Assembly: GCA_002737445.1 (NCBI GenBank)
Contig: NSIR01000002.1
Span: forward strand, 1-64,000
Length of the DNA stretch: 64,000 nucleotides
Source of the DNA: Nitrosarchaeum sp.
GTDB lineage: Archaea > Thermoproteota > Nitrososphaeria > Nitrososphaerales > Nitrosopumilaceae
Direction of reading: 5' to 3'
Positions 54,791 to 63,050 of the stretch are shown piece by piece. Under the pieces are notes generated by a model. It ran no database searches and had not been told where the DNA came from. It saw only the letters and a list, made by a program, of their open reading frames with translations. Position 1 is the stretch's first letter, and every line of letters starts with the position of its first letter. Position numbers and translations under genes: made by a program.

Positions 54791-54825
54791 GTAGAGATTT
54801 AGATTAAAGCAGTATTTCTACTTCA

Positions 54826-55125
54826 CTAAGAAAGTGCTTTCTCAATTGAATTTTTTAGGTCTGTTCTATACATTTCAATAATTTCTCTAATTTCAAAAGT
54901 ATCAATAGATCCAGATACCGATGAACGTGTTGCTTTTAAAAGATAATGTAATGTTCCTTCTTCAATTTTTCCAACATAATATCCATATAAAAAATCTAGT
55001 TGATTTTCACATTTCCAAACTTGTTTAACGTTTGGAAAAGTGTGTTTAATTTCAGAAGGAATATCTCTAATTCTTAATTTAACGTAATCTTCAACAGATT
55101 TTCTTATTGAAGAATCATGTAACAT
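54826..55125 (-). CDS. Small hypothetical protein
   Basis: 99 residues from the ATG at 55125 (a TTG lies six bases upstream in frame). Mixed alpha/beta content: SVEDYVKLRIRDIPSEIK, WKCENQLDFLYGYYVGKIEEG, and EIREIIEMYRTDLKNSIEKAL. No membrane segment or clear motif. Part of a minus-strand run of small genes. Not recognised. Confidence 0.65.
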   Translation of the reverse strand: MLHDSSIRKSVEDYVKLRIRDIPSEIKHTFPNVKQVWKCENQLDFLYGYYVGKIEEGTLHYLLKATRSSVSGSIDTFEIREIIEMYRTDLKNSIEKALS

Positions 55126-55153
55126 GCCCAATGTTTATCAGAGATACTTGTTT

Positions 55154-55303
55154 TTAGTCATTATTTTTATCAGATTTTTTTTCAGAATTAGGTTTATCCC
55201 ATAAATGCATAGTTCCACGAATCATAAAAGAGCCAACAATAATTGCTACAATTCCACCCACAATAAAAATAAAAAAATGTCCAATACTTTTGAGATTAGC
55301 CAA
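55154..55303 (-). CDS. 49-residue single-pass membrane protein
   Basis: Read from TTG (55303, or 55306), one helix (HFFIFIVGGIVAIIVGSFMI, about 9-28) precedes a hydrophilic, lysine-rich tail (HLWDKPNSEKKSDKNND). The ATG slightly upstream is in another frame and stops at once, so the TTG start is inferred. Small, in a run of micro-protein genes. Confidence 0.5.
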   Translation of the reverse strand: MANLKSIGHFFIFIVGGIVAIIVGSFMIRGTMHLWDKPNSEKKSDKNND

Positions 55304-55548
55304 CAAATAGAGTAATCATGATGTATAATTATAATTGCCTAATAAACAAGATTAAAGAATAATGAAAAAAGATTAAGATGGGTTAAATTATCACAATAAA
55401 ATTTGGGGCTATCATGATAATTCAATTCATTTTGAAGGAAATGTCTTGTAGAAGGATGTAAATGTGAAAAATTTGACAGTAAAAGATCAAAATCACAAAA
55501 ATTAATTATAAAATATAAAATTACAATTACCTAAATTAAAAATAGAAT

Positions 55549-55857
55549 TTATTTTTCAAACTTTAATCTTTTAGCAGTTTCTGAAAATTCATTCATAGGT
55601 ACAATTTTTACAGTACTTAGAGAGGAAATACCTACAGAAATACAAAGTTGTTCAATACCATGTGCACTTTTTGCATCTAAAATAATTATCCATTCATGCT
55701 CAAGTACAGACATGTAAAACCCAATAATTTTTATAATTTGAAATTTCTTCATGCTGGATTTAATTTTAGATTCCATATTTAGAAAAATTTTTCTACTATT
55801 TTTGTTATTTAATGGACAAGATTCAGGGCTATGTACTGCAAAAACTCCAAATAACAT
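55549..55857 (-). CDS. Small soluble protein, unknown function
   Basis: A 102-residue alpha/beta protein (MLFGVFAVHSPESCPLNNK, then YMSVLEHEWIIILDAKSAHG, VKIVPMNEFSETAK). The pattern of short strands and a helix is ferredoxin-like in outline, similar to DUF3303-type proteins, but I cannot place it firmly. ATG start. The 245-base spacer on its 3' side (55304-55548) shows no gene. Confidence 0.65.
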   Translation of the reverse strand: MLFGVFAVHSPESCPLNNKNSRKIFLNMESKIKSSMKKFQIIKIIGFYMSVLEHEWIIILDAKSAHGIEQLCISVGISSLSTVKIVPMNEFSETAKRLKFEK

Positions 55858-56035
55858 ATAATGTTTGTAAAATGAATATTAATAAACTTTAAACTACAAG
55901 ATGGAAATTATCAGACGAATCCTAACAGAATTCATTATAATGTAAGATTAGTATTTTAAATTCATACCCATATCAAATAAATTTAATTTTATAGCAGACC
56001 TAACAAATTTAAAACTAATTAATACACATTTTATT

Positions 56036-56464
56036 GTGAATAAAATGAATAAACAGTTATTCCAAATTAATAGAAATTTCATAATTTGTTTTATTGTTTC
56101 AGCCTCACTTTCAGCAATTATCGCACAATTATTATCAAATTATGAAGATCATTTTACAACAACAATAACTATTGCGACAGGATATGTAATTTATTTTGGT
56201 ATTTTTTCAACTTTATTTTATTTAGATAACAAAAATAGATACAAACAGATGAAATCTAATTTAATCAGAAAGGAGATATTTGCCATGATTTCATCATTTG
56301 GTATTGGTGAAATCATTTATCTTGCTATAAGATGGCCATCGCTGTATTATTTTCTTCAGATTAACGTTGAACCATATGCAGCATCATTAATTTCAGAAAT
56401 AATATCTACCACGTGTTATATGATTACAGTTAGTGTTTTTTTAAGAAAAACAAAAACATTCTAA
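56036..56464 (+). CDS. Four-helix membrane protein
   Basis: A 142-residue protein with four hydrophobic helices (about 13-32, 42-64, 80-100, 118-136), a lysine-rich loop between helices 2 and 3, and a basic C-terminus (RKTKTF). GTG at 56036 or ATG at 56045 begins translation. The layout resembles small GtrA-like flippase proteins, but no signature is secure. Function unknown. Confidence 0.6.
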   Translation: MNKMNKQLFQINRNFIICFIVSASLSAIIAQLLSNYEDHFTTTITIATGYVIYFGIFSTLFYLDNKNRYKQMKSNLIRKEIFAMISSFGIGEIIYLAIRWPSLYYFLQINVEPYAASLISEIISTTCYMITVSVFLRKTKTF

Positions 56465-56557
56465 AACAGTCAAAATACCACTTTGAATATTTTTATGTGT
56501 AAATTAAAGTATTTTTTATATTGTAATTTACAGGTATTTATAAAAAAGGAAATAAAG

Positions 56558-56632
56558 CGGGCTCGATCGGATTTGAACCGATGACCTAACGCTCCGCAAG
56601 CGTTCGCACTATCCAAGCTATGCAACGAGTCC
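56558..56632 (-). tRNA. tRNA-Arg (anticodon GCG)
   Basis: A 75-base cloverleaf on the minus strand. Anticodon arm AACGC-TTGCGGA-GCGTT gives anticodon GCG; T-arm ATCGG-TTCAAAT-CCGAT. The acceptor GGACTCG pairs with CGAGCCC except A3 opposite C70 (bases 56630 and 56561), an unexpected mismatch. Discriminator G. No encoded CCA. Confidence 0.9.
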
Positions 56633-56682
56633 AACAATTTTGTGCTATTAAATTTTTAAAAACGTTTGGTATTTACGAAAAA

Positions 56683-57387
56683 TCAAGCTTCTTTTTCTAC
56701 TTTTTTAACATAGACATAATTCATTATCAAAGCAGCGATTATTCCACCTAAAATAGGAGCAGCCCAATACATCAAATGATAATCCCAAAATCCAGAGATC
56801 AAAGCTGGACCAAATGTTCTTGCAGGATTAACAGATGCTCCAGTTAATGGAACTGCAATCAAATGAATGAGAAATACCATTCCTCCAATTGTAAATCCGT
56901 GCCATCCTGGAGATGCTTTTTTGTGTATAGCAGTCATGAAAATTACAACTACTAAAAAGAATGTCAAAATTGCTTCAACTGCAAATCCAGAACTGATGCT
57001 TTTATTGAGAAGTTCACTGGGTCCACCTTGAGTACCAAAATTAACTTTGGCACCAAGTTCAGGTAAAATTACTTTTAGAGTGGCCGCTGCTGCAACTGCA
57101 CCGATTAATTGTGAACCGATATATCCAACACCGTCGGTAATTCCAATTCGTTTAGTAATCATCATAGAAATTGTTACGGCTGGATTTATGTGAGCTCCAG
57201 ATATGTGCCCAAATGCATAGATCATCAAAGCAATTATTCCACCATGTGCAAGTGCAATGAACAAAACAGATTGAGTGGTAAGACCTTCACCAAATGCAGA
57301 GACTGTCAAAATTATTGAAAGAGGACCAAAAAATACTAGAGCAAATGTAGCGATTGCTTCAGCAAGATATGCTCTTGGATTTACCAT
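56683..57387 (-). CDS. MIP-family aquaporin/glycerol channel
   Basis: A 234-residue six-helix channel for water or small neutral solutes. Both NPA boxes are intact: HINPAVT (about 66-72) and VNPARTF (about 187-193). ATG start. Residues of the aromatic/arginine filter are near the second NPA. Whether it prefers water, glycerol, ammonia or urea cannot be read from motifs alone. Confidence 0.94.
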   Translation of the reverse strand: MVNPRAYLAEAIATFALVFFGPLSIILTVSAFGEGLTTQSVLFIALAHGGIIALMIYAFGHISGAHINPAVTISMMITKRIGITDGVGYIGSQLIGAVAAAATLKVILPELGAKVNFGTQGGPSELLNKSISSGFAVEAILTFFLVVVIFMTAIHKKASPGWHGFTIGGMVFLIHLIAVPLTGASVNPARTFGPALISGFWDYHLMYWAAPILGGIIAALIMNYVYVKKVEKEA

Positions 57388-57488
57388 TAAGAAAAATCCA
57401 ATTCAATTTACATATAAAACAATCGAATTAATTTTAAGATAAAGAAACAATCAGAAAGTAATTAATGATGTAAGAAGAAAAGGCATTG

Positions 57489-57953
57489 ATGATAGTAGAG
57501 GGGGATCTAGTACCAAAATTTGAGATAAACGATGCCAATGGAAATAAAGTAAAATCTACTGATTTTAAAGGTAAAAAACATGTTATCTATTTTTATCCAA
57601 AAGACTTTACACCAGGTTGTACTACAGAGGCAGATGAATTTTCAAAAGATTATAAAAAATTTCAAAAGCATGGAATCGAAATAATAGGCATTAGTCCAGA
57701 TGATGTAGATTCTCATAAAAAATTTTGTGATAAAATGGAAATAGAATATCCACTTCTTGCAGATGTTGATAAAACAGTATCAAATCAATTTGGGGTTTGG
57801 GGTAAAAAGCAATTCATGGGGCGTGATTACATGGGAGTTTCAAGAAGCACATTTTTAGTTGATGAGAAAGGAAAAATTGTCAAGATATATCCCAAAGTAA
57901 AACCTGCAGGTCATTCTAAAGAAGTTCTGAATGATTTTTTAAAATTAAATTAA
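57489..57953 (+). CDS. Peroxiredoxin, BCP type
   Basis: Thiol peroxidase that removes peroxides. The 154-residue protein has the peroxidatic cysteine in DFTPGCTTEADEFSKDY (about residue 46). The position five residues later, used as resolving Cys in many BCP proteins, is not Cys, so another cysteine (KKFCDKM) or an external thiol may resolve it. ATG at 57489 follows a TTG at 57486. Confidence 0.93.
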   Translation: MIVEGDLVPKFEINDANGNKVKSTDFKGKKHVIYFYPKDFTPGCTTEADEFSKDYKKFQKHGIEIIGISPDDVDSHKKFCDKMEIEYPLLADVDKTVSNQFGVWGKKQFMGRDYMGVSRSTFLVDEKGKIVKIYPKVKPAGHSKEVLNDFLKLN

Positions 57954-57973
57954 AAAGAATAGAAATTTTTAAA

Positions 57974-58735
57974 TTAGAATCCTTTGGGTAAACTACCACG
58001 AGTTGTATTTGCTCTAGATTTTACTTCATCTTCAATAGACTCTTGATAGATTTTTTCTTGTTCAACTTTTTGTTGTTGTGCTCTTAGTAAATAATCTGCT
58101 TCATACTCAGCTAGCTGATCTTTTCTTGATTTTCCAGAATTGAGATCATTTGATGAAACTTGAGTTTGCTCAGTTCCTTTTGGCAATGTACCTTTATTTG
58201 ATTTTGGTGGAGGGGATTGATATGATTGAGCATGAGATGCTGAACCGTCAACAGTTAAAGACACACCACTAAAACTACCAAATCTTTTGTTTGCTGGATG
58301 ATATGCTAGTCTAGGTCTTGTTGCAAAGTATTGATTTGAAGGTTGTGTATATCCAGGAACTTTAGCTTTTTGATCATTCCAGTTTGTGGTTGATATTTTA
58401 CCTACAGGGGCAGTGTTTCTTACAAAATATCTATTTGGAGCTGGAGAATATCCTGTGACGTGTTCTCTATACCAATGAAAATCAGTCATTCGGGCATTTT
58501 GATAATTATTCTCTAATGCTTCTTGTAAAGTTAAGGGTGTTTGTGTTTTTACCTCTGCTGGTTTTACCTCTGCTGGTTTTACCTCTGCTGGTTTTACCTC
58601 TGCTGGTTTTACCTCTGCTGGTTTTTGTGCTGCTACTTTGGCTTCAAGCTGTGATGCCAAATTATTTAATTTAGATTCTAATTCTGCAATCTTGTTTTCA
58701 AGATCTTGTTTTGTTTGCTTTTTAGCAGCTACCAT
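57974..58735 (-). CDS. Coiled-coil, repeat-bearing protein with LPKGF tail
   Basis: A 253-residue soluble protein. Order: N-terminal coiled coil (about 8-35), five KPAEV repeats (about 38-62), a central region with paired YSPAPNRYFVR / TQPSNQYFATR motifs, KGTLPKGT at 181-188, a Gln/Glu-rich helix, and a final RGSLPKGF (246-253). The last 34 residues strongly match the tail of the membrane protein at 23080. No membrane helix or signal peptide, so it is probably cytoplasmic. Family unrecognised. Confidence 0.78.
   Translation of the reverse strand: MVAAKKQTKQDLENKIAELESKLNNLASQLEAKVAAQKPAEVKPAEVKPAEVKPAEVKPAEVKTQTPLTLQEALENNYQNARMTDFHWYREHVTGYSPAPNRYFVRNTAPVGKISTTNWNDQKAKVPGYTQPSNQYFATRPRLAYHPANKRFGSFSGVSLTVDGSASHAQSYQSPPPKSNKGTLPKGTEQTQVSSNDLNSGKSRKDQLAEYEADYLLRAQQQKVEQEKIYQESIEDEVKSRANTTRGSLPKGF
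58551..58625. repeat. Five tandem 15-bp units (KPAEV repeat)
   Basis: Five consecutive copies of acctctgctggtttt on the plus strand encode KPAEV on the minus strand. Perfect identity suggests recent slippage; units of 15 keep the frame, so length may vary among strains. Confidence 0.9.
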
Positions 58736-58832
58736 GATTTTGAATGGCTTTCTGGGGTTTATTTAGATTTGGGTCAATTATGAATACAAAATTTGATCAA
58801 GTTTTATATGCAGATAAGACAAAATTATATCA

Positions 58833-59210
58833 ATGGATGATTTTGAGAAAGAATACCCAGGATTTGATTGGAAAAATACACCTGCATACAAACATCCAGG
58901 TGGAAAAGATTGTCCATGTCCAAAGCATGAATACATTAGGGAACAGATCAACTTTACAAAACAAGTAAATCAAAAAGGAAAAGAAACATCAAAAATAACT
59001 TTAAAATTTTGTCCGGATCATTATAGAGTGTACACTCAAGAAGTAATTCCATCTATGCCATTAAAATATAGAATTTTGACAAAAATCGCATTAAAACTTG
59101 GCGCCATACAGATAGAGCAATTAAAGTACATGGAATCAGAATTATGTTTTTACTGCAAATTTGGTTCTGGAGGTCATGATAGAAAGAATGAACTTCCTCC
59201 AATGGGATAA
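58833..59210 (+). CDS. Cysteine-containing soluble protein, unknown function
   Basis: A 125-residue protein with several cysteine/histidine clusters: GGKDCPCPKHEY near 24-34, LKFCPDHYRVY, and LCFYCKFGSGGHDRK near the C-terminus. This layout suggests one or two metal sites. An alternative upstream frame at 58744 is not the coding frame. ATG start. Divergent from the LPKGF-tail gene across about 97 bases. Function unknown. Confidence 0.7.
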   Translation: MDDFEKEYPGFDWKNTPAYKHPGGKDCPCPKHEYIREQINFTKQVNQKGKETSKITLKFCPDHYRVYTQEVIPSMPLKYRILTKIALKLGAIQIEQLKYMESELCFYCKFGSGGHDRKNELPPMG

Positions 59211-59243
59211 AATATCTATTCAGAACTAAGTAAAAATTTGAGT

Positions 59244-59429
59244 TTATTTTGAGATCGTGATAACAACGTTTATCGTAAAGAGAACATTTTTTCGGTCAAG
59301 AAAAATACATTGATAGATTTGAGAATCAAGATAGGGTTTAGCAAGTTTGTTTCCTTCACCAGTACCATTACAAAAAGGCATTGTGATCCCAGTAATTTTA
59401 TAGTAACAATCCCGGTACATACAACACAT
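59244..59429 (-). CDS. Possible small cysteine-rich protein
   Basis: 61 residues from ATG with cysteines in MCCMYRDCYYK, PFCNGTGEGNKL and YQCIF. The middle is protein-like, but the last 20 residues look like frame readthrough. Two other ATG codons compete nearby. The rest of the 346-base space between flanking genes is empty. Could be a small real gene or chance. Confidence 0.35.
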   Translation of the reverse strand: MCCMYRDCYYKITGITMPFCNGTGEGNKLAKPYLDSQIYQCIFLDRKNVLFTINVVITISK

Positions 59430-59556
59430 TTGTTTTTGGACATTACGTATTTTGTTAATTCTCTGAATTAAAATACATCTAGCAATTTTATTTTAAAAGT
59501 ATCCATGTTTAGATAAATCCAGTTAAGCTTATACTTGATTCATAATTAGAAGAATT

Positions 59557-60999
59557 ATGCCAATTGAAGATATTCATGAATTCATTATAGAATTAGAAAA
59601 AAAAGGAGAATTGAAAAGAGTAAAGACAGAAGTAGATTCGAATTTAGAAATTGCCGAAATTTTAAGAAGAGGAATGTATTCAGACGGTCCAGCCATACTT
59701 TTTGAAAATGTAAAAAATTACGATATGCCAGTTTTAGGTAATGCGTTTGGTTCAATCAAAAGACTAGAAATTGGTCTTGAAATGACAGATTTTACTGAGA
59801 TTGGACAAAGAATTGTAGATATGACAAAGATGGATATGCCATCGGGATTTCTTAATAAAATAAAAAAACTTCCTGAACTTTCAAAAATGGCAGACTCGTT
59901 TCCAAAATTAGAAAGTAGTGGTAAGGTAACAGAGATCACATCAAATTCTGCAACTTTTGATGATATACCAATTTTAAAATCATGGCCAAATGATGCAGGT
60001 CGATTTATCACATTAGGATTGGTAGCTACAAAACATCCAGAAACAGGAGTGAGAAATCTTGGAGTATATAGAATACAAATTCTAGATAGTACTCATGCAT
60101 TAATGCATTGGCAGAGACATAAACGCGGTGCACAACATGGCGATATTTCAAAAGAGCGCGGAGAAAAAATACCAGCTGCAATTATCATAGGATGTGAACC
60201 GGCAACAATTTTCTCATCTATAGCTCCAGTTCCAGAAGGACTTGACAAGTATTTGTTTGCAGGAATAACAAGAAAAAAAGGAATTAAAACGGTAAAATGT
60301 AAAACGATAGATTTGGAAGTGCCTGCAAATGCAGAAATTGTTTTAGAAGGATATGTAGATCCACAAGATATTAGAAATGAGGGCCCTTTCGGGGATCACA
60401 CTGGATACTATACACCAGTAGAACCCTATCCAACTTTTACATTAACTGGAATCATGAGAAGAAAAAATCCAGTTTATGTCACAACGGTTGTAGGTAAGCC
60501 GGTTCTAGAAGATGCATATATTGGAAAAGTGATTGAACGATCATTTTTACCATTAATACGAATGTTTCACCCAGAAGTGGTAGATTTTAGTATGCCAGCG
60601 GCAGGTTGGTTCCAAGGTTTTGCAATAATATCTATAAAGAAAAGATATCCAGGTCAGGCAAAAAAAGTAATGATGGGATTGTGGGGAATGGGGCAGCTTG
60701 CCCTGACAAAGATGTTCGTCGTAGTTGATGAAGATATCAATGTTCATGACATTAATGATGTGATATGGGCAATAACAACAAGGGCGGATGCGGCACGAGA
60801 TACAACCATAATTAACAATACCCCTACAGATACACTTGATCCAGCATCACCGCTTGTAAACTTGGGATCAAAGTTAGGAATTGACGCCACTCAAAAAACA
60901 CGAGAGGAAGGATATCTAAGAGAAATTCAACAAATAGTCAAAGTCGACATGGATACTAAAAATTTAGTAGATTCAAAGTGGTCTAGCTATGAACTATAG
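59557..60999 (+). CDS. ubiD: UbiD-family decarboxylase
   Basis: Prenylated-FMN-dependent decarboxylase, 480 residues. The family signature NEGPFGDHTGYYTPVEP (about 270-286), MHWQRHKRGAQHGD and GMGQLALTKMF are visible. UbiD enzymes remove carboxyl groups from aromatic acids in quinone synthesis; in futalosine menaquinone pathways a UbiD-like enzyme acts late. Its neighbour, six bases overlapping tail to tail, is MqnC, which supports the menaquinone role. Confidence 0.88.
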   Translation: MPIEDIHEFIIELEKKGELKRVKTEVDSNLEIAEILRRGMYSDGPAILFENVKNYDMPVLGNAFGSIKRLEIGLEMTDFTEIGQRIVDMTKMDMPSGFLNKIKKLPELSKMADSFPKLESSGKVTEITSNSATFDDIPILKSWPNDAGRFITLGLVATKHPETGVRNLGVYRIQILDSTHALMHWQRHKRGAQHGDISKERGEKIPAAIIIGCEPATIFSSIAPVPEGLDKYLFAGITRKKGIKTVKCKTIDLEVPANAEIVLEGYVDPQDIRNEGPFGDHTGYYTPVEPYPTFTLTGIMRRKNPVYVTTVVGKPVLEDAYIGKVIERSFLPLIRMFHPEVVDFSMPAAGWFQGFAIISIKKRYPGQAKKVMMGLWGMGQLALTKMFVVVDEDINVHDINDVIWAITTRADAARDTTIINNTPTDTLDPASPLVNLGSKLGIDATQKTREEGYLREIQQIVKVDMDTKNLVDSKWSSYEL

Positions 61000-62109
61000 T
61001 AAAGCAATTGAATTATAAAAATTATCTCGTTCTTCAGCACTATACCCAATTTGATGAATCGCATCTACAATTAGTTTACCAGTTAATTCTGTGGAACGAG
61101 CCCCAGTGCAAGATACGACTTCTTCACCAATTAAGGTTCCACCAAAATCATCAGCCCCATATTGTAAAGCAAGTTGTGCCATTCCAACTCCATTTGTAAG
61201 CCATGAAGATTGAATATGTGGAATTAATCCATCAAAAACAAGTCTAGATATCGCTATCATTTTTAAAAGTTGAATTCCACCTTTACCATATGGCACCAAA
61301 TTTTCTTTTTGCATCAAGGTGTTATTGGGTTCAAAATTCCATGGAATAAACGCCATGAATCCATTAGTTCTTTGTTGTAATTCTACAATTTTAAAAAAAT
61401 GATCCGCAATGTCAGCATTACTTTCTACATGACCATACATCATAGTTGCAGAAGCAGGTAATCCCATTGTATGTGATTCTTCCATGATTCGAATCCAATC
61501 AACACTGGATATTTTTTTTGGGCTGATTATATCTTTTACAGAATCAACAAGAATTTCAGCCCCGGCTCCCGGAATAGATTGAAGTCCAGCATCCTTTAAT
61601 CTTGATAAAACCTCTTTTGTGGATGATTTTTCAATTCTGGCAATCATGTCAATTTCAGATGTAGAAAGTCCATGTATTCCAATATTTGGAAATTTTTGTC
61701 GCATCATTTTAAACGTATTTTCATAATATTCAATTCGAAGATTTGGGTTGTGTCCACCTTGAATCAAGACTTGTCTAATCTTAAACATCTCCCATGCGAC
61801 TTTTACTCTTGATTCAATCTGATCAAGGGTTAACGTGTAAGAATCTTCAGCACCAGGAGATCTATAAAATGCACAAAATTTACAATCAGTGATACAGACA
61901 TTGGTATAATTAAGAATAATATTATTTACAAAAGATGCTTTTTGTCCAAATTGTTTTTTAGTAAGATGACCTGCAGTTAAGCCCATAAGAGGAACATCGT
62001 CTGACTCCAATAATCGAAGACACTCTGCATGGTTAGGTCTAATTCCATTTAATGAGTTTTCAAGAATATCTCCAATATCACTTTGATTAATTTGCTTAGT
62101 TTGACTCAA
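60994..62109 (-). CDS. mqnC: Cyclic dehypoxanthine futalosine synthase MqnC
   Basis: Radical-SAM cyclase of futalosine-type menaquinone biosynthesis. The 371-residue protein has C72-x3-C76-x2-C79 (CITDCKFC), QGGHNPNLRIEYYE, HGLSTSEIDMIA, SIPGAGAEILVD, and the ending GADDFGGTLIGEEV. The QGGHNP and GAGAEI segments favour MqnC over CofH, though CofH-like enzymes are close relatives. It starts at TTG. Convergent with the UbiD gene. Confidence 0.82.
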   Translation of the reverse strand: MSQTKQINQSDIGDILENSLNGIRPNHAECLRLLESDDVPLMGLTAGHLTKKQFGQKASFVNNIILNYTNVCITDCKFCAFYRSPGAEDSYTLTLDQIESRVKVAWEMFKIRQVLIQGGHNPNLRIEYYENTFKMMRQKFPNIGIHGLSTSEIDMIARIEKSSTKEVLSRLKDAGLQSIPGAGAEILVDSVKDIISPKKISSVDWIRIMEESHTMGLPASATMMYGHVESNADIADHFFKIVELQQRTNGFMAFIPWNFEPNNTLMQKENLVPYGKGGIQLLKMIAISRLVFDGLIPHIQSSWLTNGVGMAQLALQYGADDFGGTLIGEEVVSCTGARSTELTGKLIVDAIHQIGYSAEERDNFYNSIALL

Positions 62110-62267
62110 TTTTCTTAATCAGATTTATCTCTCTTTTGTATTTATTCATTGGTGAAAAAAATACCAAAAAGAAATTTGAAATATAGACCATTTCATGCAC
62201 AGATTAGATAAACAGAAGATTAAATGATCACGTTATTTTTAAGTAGGGCACAAAACCAGATTGAGTC

Positions 62268-63050
62268 ATGGTATCAGGTCATCAAATTAGACTTAATCGA
62301 ATTCTTAGAAAAGGAAAAATGTTGTGTATTCCTATGGATCACGGTATTTCAAATGGGCCAATTGAAGGCCTCACAAATCCTGCAGATATAATTTACAAAT
62401 GTGAAATGCATGGTCTTACTAGTGTGATTATTAACAAAGGAATTCTCAAAACATTACCAAAACCAACAAAGATCGGAATTTTAGTTCATTTTTCAAGTAG
62501 CACTTCATTATCATTATCACCTAATCGTAAAATGTTAACGGGTACCGTAAAAGAAGCAGTTAGAATGGGTGCAGATGGAGTGTCATTACATATCAACATT
62601 GGAGGAAAAGAAGAACCAGAAATGCTAGAACAGTTGGGAATGATAGCAAATCAGTGTCATGAGTGGGATATGCCACTTTTAGCAATGATGTATCCTAGAG
62701 GAGAAAATGTCAAGAATCCACATGATCCTCAAATTGTAGGGCATGTTGCCAGAATAGGTGCGGAATGTGGAGCAGATATAGTAAAAACACTCTATACAGG
62801 AGATATTGATTCATTTACAAAAATTGTAAAAAGTACTCCAGTGCCAATTGTTATTGCGGGCGGACCAAAATCTAAAACAGATTTAGATATTCTTCAAATG
62901 ACAGAAGATGCAATGACTGCAGGTGCAAAAGGAGTAACGTATGGCAGAAATATTTTTGCACATAGTAAACCAGAAAAAATGGTACAAGCATTAGCATCAA
63001 TAATTTTCAAAAATGAATCCGCAAAGGAAGCAATGAAAAAAATTGAGTAA
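62268..63050 (+). CDS. 2-amino-3,7-dideoxy-D-threo-hept-6-ulosonate synthase (AroA')
   Basis: First step of the archaeal alternative route to dehydroquinate: a class I aldolase condensing a six-carbon sugar-derived ketose with aspartate semialdehyde. The 260-residue TIM-barrel protein has LCIPMDHGISNGPIEGL near 19-35, SVIINKGIL (candidate Schiff-base lysine region), and a late VIAGGPKSKTDLDIL. ATG start. The AroB' gene overlaps its end by eight bases, so the two steps are coupled. Confidence 0.93.
   Translation: MVSGHQIRLNRILRKGKMLCIPMDHGISNGPIEGLTNPADIIYKCEMHGLTSVIINKGILKTLPKPTKIGILVHFSSSTSLSLSPNRKMLTGTVKEAVRMGADGVSLHINIGGKEEPEMLEQLGMIANQCHEWDMPLLAMMYPRGENVKNPHDPQIVGHVARIGAECGADIVKTLYTGDIDSFTKIVKSTPVPIVIAGGPKSKTDLDILQMTEDAMTAGAKGVTYGRNIFAHSKPEKMVQALASIIFKNESAKEAMKKIE

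Noticed and set aside
58744-58968. Plus-strand frame before the cysteine protein
   Set aside because: It overlaps the better ORF at 58833 in another frame and lacks family features.
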